Positions 18,007 through 26,113 of a DNA stretch of 64,000 nt are shown here, piece by piece; the first letter of the stretch is position 1; each line of letters starts with the position of its first letter. This DNA comes from Microbacterium sp. STN6. Its GTDB lineage: Bacteria; Actinomycetota; Actinomycetes; Actinomycetales; Microbacteriaceae. Made by a program: the position numbers and the translations under genes. The notes under the pieces were generated by a model that saw only the letters and a list, made by a program, of their open reading frames with translations, was not told the DNA's origin and searched no databases. The stretch covers positions 310,001 through 374,000 of the forward strand of contig NZ_JAPMIT010000002.1 of the NCBI RefSeq assembly GCF_026410545.1, written 5' to 3'.

Positions 18007-19759
18007 GCGTGTGTCCTTTCATGAATAGGCTTGCGACGGCGACGAATACCGCGGTGATCGCGATCTGCAGGCTTGCGAGCGCCGCGACGGAGCCGGTGTT
18101 CCCCTGAACCCAGAGTTCGAGCATCGTCGTTCCAATCACGCCGGTGTGGGCCGACGAGAGGAAGAGTGCCGCGGAGTACTCCTTGATCATGGTGACGAAG
18201 ACCAGGATCATGGCGCCGACGAAAGCCGGCCGCAGAAGGCTGCGCAGAACGCGGGAGAACACGCCGAACCAGTCGGCGCCCGACGTGCGTGCCGCGTTGT
18301 CCAGCTCATTGCCGATCTGCATGATCGCCGGTGCGATCGAACCGAACGCGGTAGGCAGGGCGCGCAGGCCGAACGCGATGATGATGGCCGCCAGAGTCCC
18401 CTGCACGATGCTGCCCCCGGGGAACAGGGCGAACGCCCAGAAGAAGCCGATGCCGACGATGATGCCCGGTATGGCCTGCGGCATGAGAGCCAGGTACTCG
18501 GCTGCGCGGCCGAACCGGAACGTGGACCGCCGGGCGATCAGCACCGCGAGCAGGGCAAGCGCACTGACGAGAACGGCCCCGATTGCGGCGACAGTCAGGC
18601 TGTTGGTGATCGACTGGATGTAGACGGGGTAGGTGAAGATGCGCTGGTAGTTCGCGAGCGTGAGGGTCTGCAGTGGGTTCTGCAGCGGCGTGAAGATGAG
18701 GGTGAAGGAGCGGAAGAACAGCCCGAGAATCGGAAGCAGCGCCCCGAAGACCACGTAGATGACGATGGCGACCGCCGCGACCCACTTGACCCAGCCGAGG
18801 TCGAGCAGGCGTGGCCGAACGGCCTTGCCCCGCACCGAAATGAACCGCTGCGCGTTCTTCAGCACCTTCGCCTGAATCGCCACCGTGGCGATCGTGACCA
18901 CCAGAATGATCGTGGATGCCGCGCCGAGCACCCCGTAGTCAGGGCTGATCGATTGCAGGCCGTTCGTGTAGAGGAACGTGGAGAAGACCTGAATGCGCAC
19001 CGGGGTTCCGTAGAGCAGCGGCACGCTCAGCGTCTCGAGAGACATGCTGAAGATAAGGATGGACGCGTAGACGATCGGCGGTCGCAGAAGCGGGATGACG
19101 ACCCTGAAGAGAATGCGCAGCGGGCCGGACCCGCATACCTGCGCTGCGCTTTCCAGCGAGGCGTCGGCCTGCCGGAGGGCGTTCACGCAGAAGACGTACG
19201 CGATTGGAGCCAGACCGACCGCTTCGGTGACAGCCATTCCGGGAAGCGAGTACAGGTTCCAGGGCACGAAGCCGATGAGTTGTCGCACCTGCACGCTGAT
19301 GAAGCCTGCTGGGCCGTACAGGGTGATCCACCCGAATCCCAGAATCAGCGACGAGACGAAGAACGGCCACTGCATGGACTGGCCGAGCACGTTGCCGAAG
19401 GGCAGCTTGGTTCGAACGACGAGCACCGCCATGGGGATAGCGATCACCAGTGTGAGCACCGTGGTGCCAACGGCGAAGATCGCCGTATTCAGGATGACCT
19501 GGCCGAAGCCAGCGTCGCTGAAGAGGTGCACATAGTTGCCGGCGGTGAACAGGCCTGCTGCGTCGTACAGCGGCTTCGTGCGAATCGACTGGTAGAGGAT
19601 GGGAATGATGGGCGCGATGACGAAGATCGCGAGTACGACGAAGACGCCGTACTGCACGATGCGGCCTCGGCCGACGCCGAAGACCCGAGGGTACTTCGGC
19701 GCCGGCAGGCTCGACGTCGGCGTCGTGCCGGCGGTTTCCTTCGTGAGAAGTGATGTCAT
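17999..19759 (-). CDS. ABC importer permease, double-length (FbpB-like)
   Basis: Permease of 586 residues with two fused BPD_transp_1 domains. Each half has about six membrane segments and an EAA-type loop (ALRQADASLESAAQVCGSGPLRIL in the first, IGNELDNAARTSGADWFGVF in the second). Fused permeases are characteristic of the iron(III)/thiamine (FbpB, ThiP) families. I chose ATG 19759; TTG 19777 is in frame. It lies 22 bp downstream of the binding-protein gene. Confidence 0.88.
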   Translation of the reverse strand: MTSLLTKETAGTTPTSSLPAPKYPRVFGVGRGRIVQYGVFVVLAIFVIAPIIPILYQSIRTKPLYDAAGLFTAGNYVHLFSDAGFGQVILNTAIFAVGTTVLTLVIAIPMAVLVVRTKLPFGNVLGQSMQWPFFVSSLILGFGWITLYGPAGFISVQVRQLIGFVPWNLYSLPGMAVTEAVGLAPIAYVFCVNALRQADASLESAAQVCGSGPLRILFRVVIPLLRPPIVYASILIFSMSLETLSVPLLYGTPVRIQVFSTFLYTNGLQSISPDYGVLGAASTIILVVTIATVAIQAKVLKNAQRFISVRGKAVRPRLLDLGWVKWVAAVAIVIYVVFGALLPILGLFFRSFTLIFTPLQNPLQTLTLANYQRIFTYPVYIQSITNSLTVAAIGAVLVSALALLAVLIARRSTFRFGRAAEYLALMPQAIPGIIVGIGFFWAFALFPGGSIVQGTLAAIIIAFGLRALPTAFGSIAPAIMQIGNELDNAARTSGADWFGVFSRVLRSLLRPAFVGAMILVFVTMIKEYSAALFLSSAHTGVIGTTMLELWVQGNTGSVAALASLQIAITAVFVAVASLFMKGHTHA

Positions 19760-19781
19760 GATCGTGAGGCGCAGCAAGCGG

Positions 19782-20945
19782 CTACTTGCCCAGATCGCCG
19801 TTCCACTTGTCGACGAACGACGTTACGTCGCTGTCCGAGACCACCTCGTACGGCACCCGGATGATGCCCTTCTTGCCCGCGACCTTTTCGACCTCCTGAT
19901 AGGTGTGGCGACCCTCGGTCAGCTTCACGTTGTCCCTGTACGAGGTGAGACCACCTTCGGCGACCGCGTTCTGGCCATCGGCAGACAGCACGAAATTGAG
20001 GAACAGCTTCGCCGTCGCCGGGTGCGGTGCCTTCGGGGTGATTCCGATTCCGCGACCGAGAACCACGGTGCCATCCGTCGGCATGACGAACTTCACGAGT
20101 CCGCCGCTCTGTGTTTGGGCGGGGTACGCGACGGCCGAGCTGATGAAGAAGCCGGCGAGGTACTCACCGGAAAGGATCTTCTCGCTCTGGGTTCCGGATG
20201 AGGTCTCTGGCCGGGCGAGAGGCAGGATCTTGTCGAGGCTGCTCCAGGCGTTCTTGTCCCCCTCGGCGAACGCGTGCGAGACGGTGAATCCCCAGGCCCC
20301 TCCGACGTCTCGAGTGGTGATCTTGCCGGCGTACGTTTTCTGGTCGGCCGCGACGATCTTTTTCAGTTGGGCAATGCTCGTCGGTGCCTTCGGCATGAGG
20401 CTTGTGTTGTACAGGATCCCGACGGGGTCGAGCGACATGGCGTAAACGTTCGGCATCAGCTGAGCAAACGACGGCAGCTTCTTCAACTCAGGGGACTGGT
20501 ACGACAGAAGCGAGTCATCGGTGCCGGCGTACTTGGCCCAGGCCTGAACCGCGTTGGAGACGAGCATGTCGGCTGGCGCTTTTCCTGTAGCCGACTCGCT
20601 GAGCTGGCGCTGGAAGACCTCATCGCTGTCGAGGTTGCTCGCCGCGATGTTGGTGACCCATGGGTACTTCTTCTGGAAGTCGCGGATGATCGGCGCCCAG
20701 TTCTCCTGGTCGGTGTTCGAATAGACGACGAGGTTGCCGCCCTCCTTCTTCGACGCCGCGACGATGTCGGAGTAGTCAGAGGGGTAGTAACTCGGGAAGT
20801 CGTGCTTGGCAGCGGCGGGCGCGGCTGCCGGTGTGCCACTAGAGCATCCGGCAAGGCCCGTCAGGGCGACCGCCGCAGTGACGACGGCGGCACCGGTGAG
20901 ACGCCAGCGACGCGAGCGGCTGTAGTTCGAGGAACGGCTGATCAT
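19782..20945 (-). CDS. ABC importer substrate-binding lipoprotein (AfuA/FbpA-like)
   Basis: Extracytoplasmic binding protein of 387 residues. The signal peptide ends in a lipobox LAGC with Cys34, so it is a lipoprotein anchored at the outer face of the membrane. The mature region (NLVVYSNTDQENWAPIIRDFQKKYP) is that of the extracellular binding family 1 / iron(III)-type proteins. ATG 20945 follows AAGGAG with a 5-nt gap; GTG 20951 is less well placed. First gene of the operon. No iron box was found upstream, which argues weakly against iron regulation. Confidence 0.88.
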   Translation of the reverse strand: MISRSSNYSRSRRWRLTGAAVVTAAVALTGLAGCSSGTPAAAPAAAKHDFPSYYPSDYSDIVAASKKEGGNLVVYSNTDQENWAPIIRDFQKKYPWVTNIAASNLDSDEVFQRQLSESATGKAPADMLVSNAVQAWAKYAGTDDSLLSYQSPELKKLPSFAQLMPNVYAMSLDPVGILYNTSLMPKAPTSIAQLKKIVAADQKTYAGKITTRDVGGAWGFTVSHAFAEGDKNAWSSLDKILPLARPETSSGTQSEKILSGEYLAGFFISSAVAYPAQTQSGGLVKFVMPTDGTVVLGRGIGITPKAPHPATAKLFLNFVLSADGQNAVAEGGLTSYRDNVKLTEGRHTYQEVEKVAGKKGIIRVPYEVVSDSDVTSFVDKWNGDLGK

Positions 20946-21279
20946 TTTCACTCCTTTGTGAGTTGGAGGTGCGGTCTTGCTATCGCAGATGGTTTCCGGC
21001 GGGCGATCAGCGGGTCAAGATTGTGGTCGTTTAGAACGTGATTGAAAGGGAGGGAAAGCAGGAGAATCCCGTGTTCACGTGGGATCACGATTGAGTAACG
21101 CGCGGTATCGCAGCGACTTATGGACATTTCGGTCGCGATCGGTCGCAGGGCAGAATGGCATAAATGCGTGTGGGCGGGTGTTGTATGCTGATGTACTCGC
21201 TCCTTGCGAGATGCACCTTTCAAAAACTCAACAGCGCGCGACAGCGACCCGCCCGTGCCTCATGGCGCGAGCGCTCCAT
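20946..21279. other. intergenic region before ssrA; possible ssrA promoter
   Basis: No gene is visible. It must contain the divergent promoters of the binding-protein gene and of ssrA. TATGCT at 21184-21189 could be a -10 element for ssrA, which would give a precursor of about 90 nt to be trimmed; the -35 is not obvious. Confidence 0.35.
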
Positions 21280-21655
21280 GGGGATGATCGGTTTCGACAT
21301 TGCCTGAGTGAGTGTGAGAAGCGGGTCGAGGATCCAGGGTTATCTCGTAAACGATCTCTGGAAAACAATAAGTGCCAATTCAAAGCGCACTGACTTCGCC
21401 CTCGCTGCCTAAGCGAGCGCACTAAAGAAGTCCGTCAGACCGGGAATGCTCTCTACCCGGATCCTGGCGCCATTGAGAGAGATTGCTTTTATGTTCTGTC
21501 TTGGGGCATAAGGGGACTCAAACCAGGGCTGGGCTCGTCGGATTAGGTGCCAGTGGCAAATTCCGGGGCCGAGTAGAACGCCTGCACTGGCTACGCCCGT
21601 AGAAGGCACATGACCACAGCAGTGGACGGGGGTTCAATTCCCCCCATCTCCACCA
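21280..21655 (+). ncRNA. ssrA: tmRNA (transfer-messenger RNA)
   Basis: Complete tmRNA gene of 376 nt. The 5' end GGGGATG pairs with CATCTCC at the 3' end (one G.U pair), followed by encoded ACCA. GGTTTCGAC near the 5' end and the T-arm GGGGGTTCAATTCCCCCC complete the tRNA-like part. The tag frame at 21374-21412 reads ANSKRTDFALAA then TAA, with GCC as resume codon. A strong terminator follows. It works with SmpB (11901-12377) to rescue stalled ribosomes and tag proteins for proteolysis. Confidence 0.96.
21374..21412 (+). other. tmRNA tag peptide reading frame (ANSKRTDFALAA)
   Basis: Internal frame of ssrA read after ribosome switching. The ALAA end is the protease-recognition signal shared by actinobacterial tags. 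Confidence 0.9.
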
Positions 21656-21667
21656 CTCGGTCGCTGT
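21655..21667 (+). repeat. 13-bp direct repeat, copy 1, at the ssrA 3' end
   Basis: ACTCGGTCGCTGT starts at the last base of the ssrA CCA end. An identical copy is at 23368-23380, at the left border of the ltrA remnant. The two copies bracket the surface-protein gene. Confidence 0.5.
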
Positions 21668-21680
21668 CGCGAGCTGTTGA

Positions 21681-21714
21681 GAGACAAGGCCACCCATCGG
21701 GGTGGCCTTGTCTC
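21681..21714 (+). terminator. rho-independent terminator of ssrA
   Basis: A perfect 15-bp inverted repeat, GAGACAAGGCCACCC with its complement, around the loop ATCG and followed by TTGTTT. It lies 26 bp after the ssrA CCA end. Confidence 0.9.
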
Positions 21715-21889
21715 TTGTTTCGCCGTGATTCTGCTCGACTCTGAGCGGCTCGTCGACTGTAGGCGCCAGCTGCTTGTCGTCCTGATCCGCTATCGGCGGA
21801 ACCGCTAAGCTGGCGGGTGCGCGCTGTCGAACTGGTCGCGCCGTTCCGTGGCGACACGGGCCTCCCCCGACGAGAGTGGACCTGACATC

Positions 21890-23341
21890 ATGCCGCGCAG
21901 TTCTGTCGCCCCCGAGACCTCGACCACCGGAAGGGCTCGGCGAGTCGGTATGCTCGCGGCGGTCGCTGTCGCGGCCGCTGCCGTCGCGCTGGTGGTCGGC
22001 CCGGTCTCGGCCGCCCGCGCCGACACCGCGGTCGGTTCGATCGCCGAGCTCGCGGCCGCGTTCGCGACCCAGCCCTCGGGGTCGACGATCAGCCTCGGCG
22101 CCGACCTCACAGGCGATGCCGGCAGCGACGTCGTTAAGGTCCCCGCCGGCCACGCGCTGACCCTCGACCTGAACGGCCATCGGCTCATCCTGGTCAGCGA
22201 CGACGAGGACCCCGTCGCGCCGGCCGGGCTCGGAGTCCCGGCGGGAACCAGCCTCACGATCATGGACTCAGCACCCGGCGGAGCCGTCGGCGCTCTTGAC
22301 GCCACCGGCAGCTACGGAGACACATCGCCCGGTGGTGGCGGAGCCGGAATCGGCGGTGCCAACGGCGAAGCCGCGGGCACGATCATCATCGACGGTGGCG
22401 CCATCACCACCCTGGGCGGTTTCGACGGAGCCGGGATCGGCGGCGGGCACCTCGGTGCCGGCGGCACCACCACGATCAATGGTGGCACCGTCACCGCGAC
22501 GGGCGGCGAGTTCGCCGCGGGGATCGGCGGCGGCCGCGCCCGCGACGGCGGCACGATCGCCATCAACGGTGGCACCGTGATCGCGGGAACCAGCAACGGG
22601 CAGGCCGCGGCGATCGGTGGCGGTTACTCCGGGTCCGGCGCAGCCCTCTCGATCGGAGCGGGCGCGGTAGTCACCGTCGGCTCGGGGCTCGGCGAACACG
22701 GGGTCGGCCCCGGCGACATCGCGGCGGACAGCACCAACTTCGGATCGCTGTCCAATGCCGGCACGCTGATCCTGCCGCCCTTCAACAACATCGACATCCC
22801 GGACGGGATCGTCGTGACCAACTCCGGCACGATCCGCAACGGGGGCACGCTCGCCATCGCGGGCACGCTCGCGAACACCGGAATCATTCTGAACACCCGC
22901 GTCATCCAGAACCCTGAGAACGTGACGGGACACAACGTCACGGTGCTGCTCGACGGCAATGGCGGCACGGCGCCGACCGCCCCCGACGTCGTCTACGCGA
23001 GTACTTTCCAGGACGCCCAGATCGGCTTCCCGGCAGATGCGACTCGCGCGGGCTCCACCTTCGACGGATGGTTCACGCAGGCCGTCGGCGGCGCCCAGGT
23101 AACCGCCGCCACTGACTTGGGTATCGGTGGTCCGAAGTCGCTCACCCTCTATGCGCACTGGAGCGACCCGGCAGCCGCTGCCGGTGACGGTGATAACCCG
23201 GCGGCCGCCGTCGGTGACGGAGGCAGCCCGGCGACCCTCGCCAACACGGGGTTGGACATGCTTCCGATCGGGTTTACCGGCGCATTGCTGATCCTCATCG
23301 GGCTTGCCCTGCTTCTGCGCAGACGCCGCACCGCGCACTGA
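21890..23341 (+). CDS. LANTG-anchored cell-wall surface protein with Gly-rich beta-helix repeats
   Basis: Secreted protein of 483 residues. A signal peptide (basic RARRVG then MLAAVAVAAAAVALVV, ending near ARA) is followed by four or five Gly-rich units of the type AGIGGG...GTTTINGGTVTATGG (about 130-250), likely a beta-helix. An InlB/Listeria-Bacteroides B-repeat (about 355-420, VLLDGNGGTAP to LTLYAHW) and a low-complexity linker come next. The C-terminus has a class E sortase signal LANTG (450-454), a hydrophobic helix and RRRR. It is probably attached to peptidoglycan and may mediate adhesion. The gene stands alone between the ssrA terminator and an ltrA remnant, flanked by 13-bp direct repeats. 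Confidence 0.85.
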   Translation: MPRSSVAPETSTTGRARRVGMLAAVAVAAAAVALVVGPVSAARADTAVGSIAELAAAFATQPSGSTISLGADLTGDAGSDVVKVPAGHALTLDLNGHRLILVSDDEDPVAPAGLGVPAGTSLTIMDSAPGGAVGALDATGSYGDTSPGGGGAGIGGANGEAAGTIIIDGGAITTLGGFDGAGIGGGHLGAGGTTTINGGTVTATGGEFAAGIGGGRARDGGTIAINGGTVIAGTSNGQAAAIGGGYSGSGAALSIGAGAVVTVGSGLGEHGVGPGDIAADSTNFGSLSNAGTLILPPFNNIDIPDGIVVTNSGTIRNGGTLAIAGTLANTGIILNTRVIQNPENVTGHNVTVLLDGNGGTAPTAPDVVYASTFQDAQIGFPADATRAGSTFDGWFTQAVGGAQVTAATDLGIGGPKSLTLYAHWSDPAAAAGDGDNPAAAVGDGGSPATLANTGLDMLPIGFTGALLILIGLALLLRRRRTAH

Positions 23342-23367
23342 GCGGGGGAGCGGCCAGCATCTCGACG

Positions 23368-23380
23368 ACTCGGTCGCTGT
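23368..23380 (+). repeat. 13-bp direct repeat, copy 2
   Basis: ACTCGGTCGCTGT, identical to the copy at the ssrA 3' end (21655-21667). The similarity to ltrA begins exactly at its right edge. Confidence 0.5.
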
Positions 23381-23498
23381 GGCCAACCTGGTGATCGCGA
23401 ACAACTTCTACGGTCGTCGCTTCCCCGATTTCGGTGTGCTGGTGGTTGCTGCAATGCCGGGACCGGCCGCGATGGCGATCGCGAGCTCCGGCGGCATC
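23379..23498 (+). pseudogene. fragment of an ltrA homologue
   Basis: Forty codons read as VANLVIANNFYGRRFPDFGV and onward, matching residues 58-97 of the intact LtrA at 24874 at 35 of 40 positions. By hand alignment 104 of 120 bases agree, with many silent changes, so it is a diverged relative and not a recent copy. Both ends are lost; there is no start, and the frame runs into TAG at 23523. It marks a past recombination border next to the surface-protein gene. Confidence 0.8.
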
Positions 23499-23537
23499 GA
23501 GCACGGAGCCACTTTCCGGCGGTAGCAGTAGGCCCTC

Positions 23538-24725
23538 TCAGCGGTACTCACGTCGACCTGCGCGTTTGGCGAACATGTCGATTGCGAGTAGCACTTCGTC
23601 GGAGCGCCAGAACGGACCGAGGTTGTGCTCCGCTTTCGACTGGACTATTCCGGCTTCCACTAGTGCCTGCATCGGCGGATAAACGTTCGGCTGCTTGATG
23701 CCTAGCTCGGCTGCGGCTGTAGCGGAGTTGAGGACGGGGCGGCGGGTGAGGATATCGAGCACCTTCCAGGCATTGCTGTCACTGCGAGCCTTCAGTCGGT
23801 GGTTCCAGCTTTCGCGGAGATCGTCGATCGTCCGCACTAGTTCGCGAGCGTTGCCGACCGCGCGCAGCGATGCGTCTGCGAATGCGCGGACAATCGGGTT
23901 GATATCGCCCGCACGATATGCAGTGAGAGCGGCGTGGTAGCCATCGATATCCGCTAAGAGACCCGCTGACACAGGGACGGCGACTGTGCGCGTGACGCCA
24001 CGGTGGCGAAGCATTGACTGGGCCAGAGCTCGACCGGTGCGGCCGTTGCCGTCGGTGAACGGATGGATGGTCTCGAATTGAGCGTGTGCCACGGCGACGG
24101 ACACCAGCGGGGACACATCGCTGCGCGTCGCGAATCTCACGAGATCTTCTACGAGTTCGGGGACACGTTCATACCATGGGGCGACGAATTCGACGCCGAT
24201 CGGGCTATCAGAGCGAGTGCCGATCCAGACAGCCTCCTCACGCCACTCTCCGGGGGCGTGGCGTGACTGTTCGGCCATCAAGACCTTGTGCATCTGCGCG
24301 ATGGCACGTGAGCTGATCTGCTCAGAAAGCCCGATGGCGGCCTGCAGCGCGAGCGTGTTCGCGGCGACCTGTTCCGCGTTGCGTCCGCTCTTGGCTCCGA
24401 GCTCGGCACTGAAGATGGCGCGCGCGGAAGCGGTCAGGTTCTCGATCTGCGACGACGAGGCTGCTTCCGAACGCAGCAGTACCGGCGCGAACGAGTTCAC
24501 CCGCACACCGAGTTCGGCGTCGAATCGGCTCAGTTCACGGGCGGCTTCGTCGGCGGCCGCCGCGACTTCGGCGTCAGGAATCGGCCGTCGCGGGGCTATC
24601 AAGGGAGGAATTGAGGACTGGTACGTGGCGCGTTGCGCGCTAACCTCGGCCTGGGCACCCCAGACGGTGTTCGGCACCGACGTCTGCTTTTCCCACTCGA
24701 GTGCCGGCCAGTTCTCCGATGCCAT
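23538..24725 (-). CDS. Fic family protein with C-terminal winged helix
   Basis: Fic-domain protein of 395 residues, a family that usually transfers AMP from ATP to target proteins. The catalytic motif HPFTDGNGRTGR (221-232) is intact. An N-terminal inhibitory helix SSQIEN (91-96) fits the (S/T)xxxE(G/N) rule, so activity is probably self-restrained (class II). A winged-helix DNA-binding region lies near 325-380 (NSATAAAELGIKQPNVYPPMQAL). It sits between the ltrA fragment and intact ltrA, on the opposite strand, which suggests it arrived with a local rearrangement. Confidence 0.88.
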   Translation of the reverse strand: MASENWPALEWEKQTSVPNTVWGAQAEVSAQRATYQSSIPPLIAPRRPIPDAEVAAAADEAARELSRFDAELGVRVNSFAPVLLRSEAASSSQIENLTASARAIFSAELGAKSGRNAEQVAANTLALQAAIGLSEQISSRAIAQMHKVLMAEQSRHAPGEWREEAVWIGTRSDSPIGVEFVAPWYERVPELVEDLVRFATRSDVSPLVSVAVAHAQFETIHPFTDGNGRTGRALAQSMLRHRGVTRTVAVPVSAGLLADIDGYHAALTAYRAGDINPIVRAFADASLRAVGNARELVRTIDDLRESWNHRLKARSDSNAWKVLDILTRRPVLNSATAAAELGIKQPNVYPPMQALVEAGIVQSKAEHNLGPFWRSDEVLLAIDMFAKRAGRREYR

Positions 24726-24861
24726 AACCGCGGCCCTCCCGATCTATGAGCTATAAGGCTAGCCCATAAACAGCTGCCGTGGCGTTATGCACTGTCGCCA
24801 CCTACAGCCGTTGCACTTCTGTCTAGCGCCGAGGTCATATCGCTGGCACGACTGACGGGTC

Positions 24862-24867
24862 TACACT
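24862..24867 (+). promoter_or_regulatory. -10 element of ltrA promoter (leaderless)
   Basis: TACACT ends 6 nt before the ltrA ATG; transcription would begin at or next to the start codon. Confidence 0.5.
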
Positions 24868-24873
24868 CGCTGC

Positions 24874-26076
24874 ATGAGCGCGGAGGCAGGGATCGCGCCC
24901 CGACGTACCGCGGACTGGTACGAGTTGTTCTTCGACCTCGTGTTCGTCGTGGTCGTCGCGATCTCCGCTCACCTCATTGAAGTGTCGCCCGGCCCCGGTA
25001 CCGTGATGCTCTTCATCGCACTGTTCTTTCCGCTGTGGTGGGCGTGGGCCAACCTGATGATCGCAAACAACCTTTACGGTCGGCGCTTCCCCGTCTTCGG
25101 CGTGCTGGTCGTTGCGGCGATGCCGGGGCCGGCCGCGATGGCGATCGCGATATCCGGCGGCATCCTGCAGTATGGCTGGCTCTATGCCGCGGGGGGCGCC
25201 TGGGTGAGGCTAATTCTGCTCGTCATGTGGTTGTTGCCGTACACGAGCAGAACCATGTCTGTGTCGCTCTGGCGCGTCGTGCTCTACAACCTCACCACCG
25301 CGGTTCTCTGGCTGGTCTCGATCGTCGTGCCGCCGCCGACCCAGTACCTCCTGTGGGCGATCTCGATCGCGGCCGAGATCGTGTTGCTGGCTGTGCACGG
25401 CAGCTTCGCCAATGAGGTGTACCAGCGAGCATCGGTTGCGCACGGGCTCGAGCGAGTCGGCCTGTTCGTCGTGATCGTCGTCGGCGAGGCGGTCTACCTG
25501 AGCGTCACCGGGTTGGCGGCGCACCCGAGCGTCGAAGGCGGCGCTGCCGCCCTGTTCGGCTTCGTGGTCTGCGCTCTGCTGGCTCGGGCGTTCTTTCGCT
25601 GGGGCGCCCCCACCGCCGAGGCAGGACTCGTCGCCGCGCAGCGGGCGAGATCGTTCGGCGCGATGCGCGACGTGATCATGTATCTGCCGTTCCTGCTCGT
25701 GACGGCACTGACCCTGGTTGCCGCCGCCGTGGGCATCGCCGTGGTGGAAGCCGGCCGCCCGCTTCCGGCCTCCGTGCGGGTCATTCTGGCATTTGGCGTC
25801 TGCGGGTTCTATCTGGTGAACGCGGTCGTGGGGCTGCGGCTGGCGCGGCCGATTCGCGGGGTCATGAGCCTCCTGGCTCCCGCGATCGTGCTTCCCTGCC
25901 TGGCGTGCCTGCTCAGCGGCGGCCTCACCGCGTGGGCGGCCCTCGCGCTCGTGGCCCTGGCTCTCGTGCTCCTGGAACTCGTCAGCAGCATCCTCTCGTC
26001 GCGCTCTCATGCCCGAGCTGAAAAAGTTCTCACAGAGGCGACGAGTTCGGGAATGGATTCGCACACTCCGCGTTAA
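24874..26076 (+). CDS. ltrA: low temperature requirement protein A (LtrA family)
   Basis: Membrane protein of 400 residues with about ten helices. The N-terminal RTADWYELFFDLVFVVVVAI is the LtrA hallmark, followed by WWAWANLMIANNLYGRRFP. Listeria LtrA is needed for growth in the cold; the molecular activity is unknown. A diverged fragment of the same family lies at 23379. Its stop TAA overlaps the first arm of the HspR-type operator of the next gene. Confidence 0.88.
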   Translation: MSAEAGIAPRRTADWYELFFDLVFVVVVAISAHLIEVSPGPGTVMLFIALFFPLWWAWANLMIANNLYGRRFPVFGVLVVAAMPGPAAMAIAISGGILQYGWLYAAGGAWVRLILLVMWLLPYTSRTMSVSLWRVVLYNLTTAVLWLVSIVVPPPTQYLLWAISIAAEIVLLAVHGSFANEVYQRASVAHGLERVGLFVVIVVGEAVYLSVTGLAAHPSVEGGAAALFGFVVCALLARAFFRWGAPTAEAGLVAAQRARSFGAMRDVIMYLPFLLVTALTLVAAAVGIAVVEAGRPLPASVRVILAFGVCGFYLVNAVVGLRLARPIRGVMSLLAPAIVLPCLACLLSGGLTAWAALALVALALVLLELVSSILSSRSHARAEKVLTEATSSGMDSHTPR

Positions 26077-26099
26077 GTTGAGCCAGAAGCACTCAACTT
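26075..26099 (+). promoter_or_regulatory. HAIR operator (HspR-associated inverted repeat)
   Basis: AAGTTGAG and CTCAACTT form a perfect 8-bp inverted repeat with a 9-nt spacer. Written as gTTGAGc-N7-ACTCAAc it fits the HAIR consensus CTTGAGT-N7-ACTCAAG with two or three changes. It is 15 bp before the Clp ATPase start, so heat-shock repression by HspR is likely. Confidence 0.75.
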
Positions 26100-26113
26100 T
26101 TGGAGAGAACCGA

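Noticed and set aside
20946-21279. Iron box searched before the Fbp-like binding protein
   Set aside because: No TTAGG...CCTAA-type site was found, so iron regulation is not claimed.
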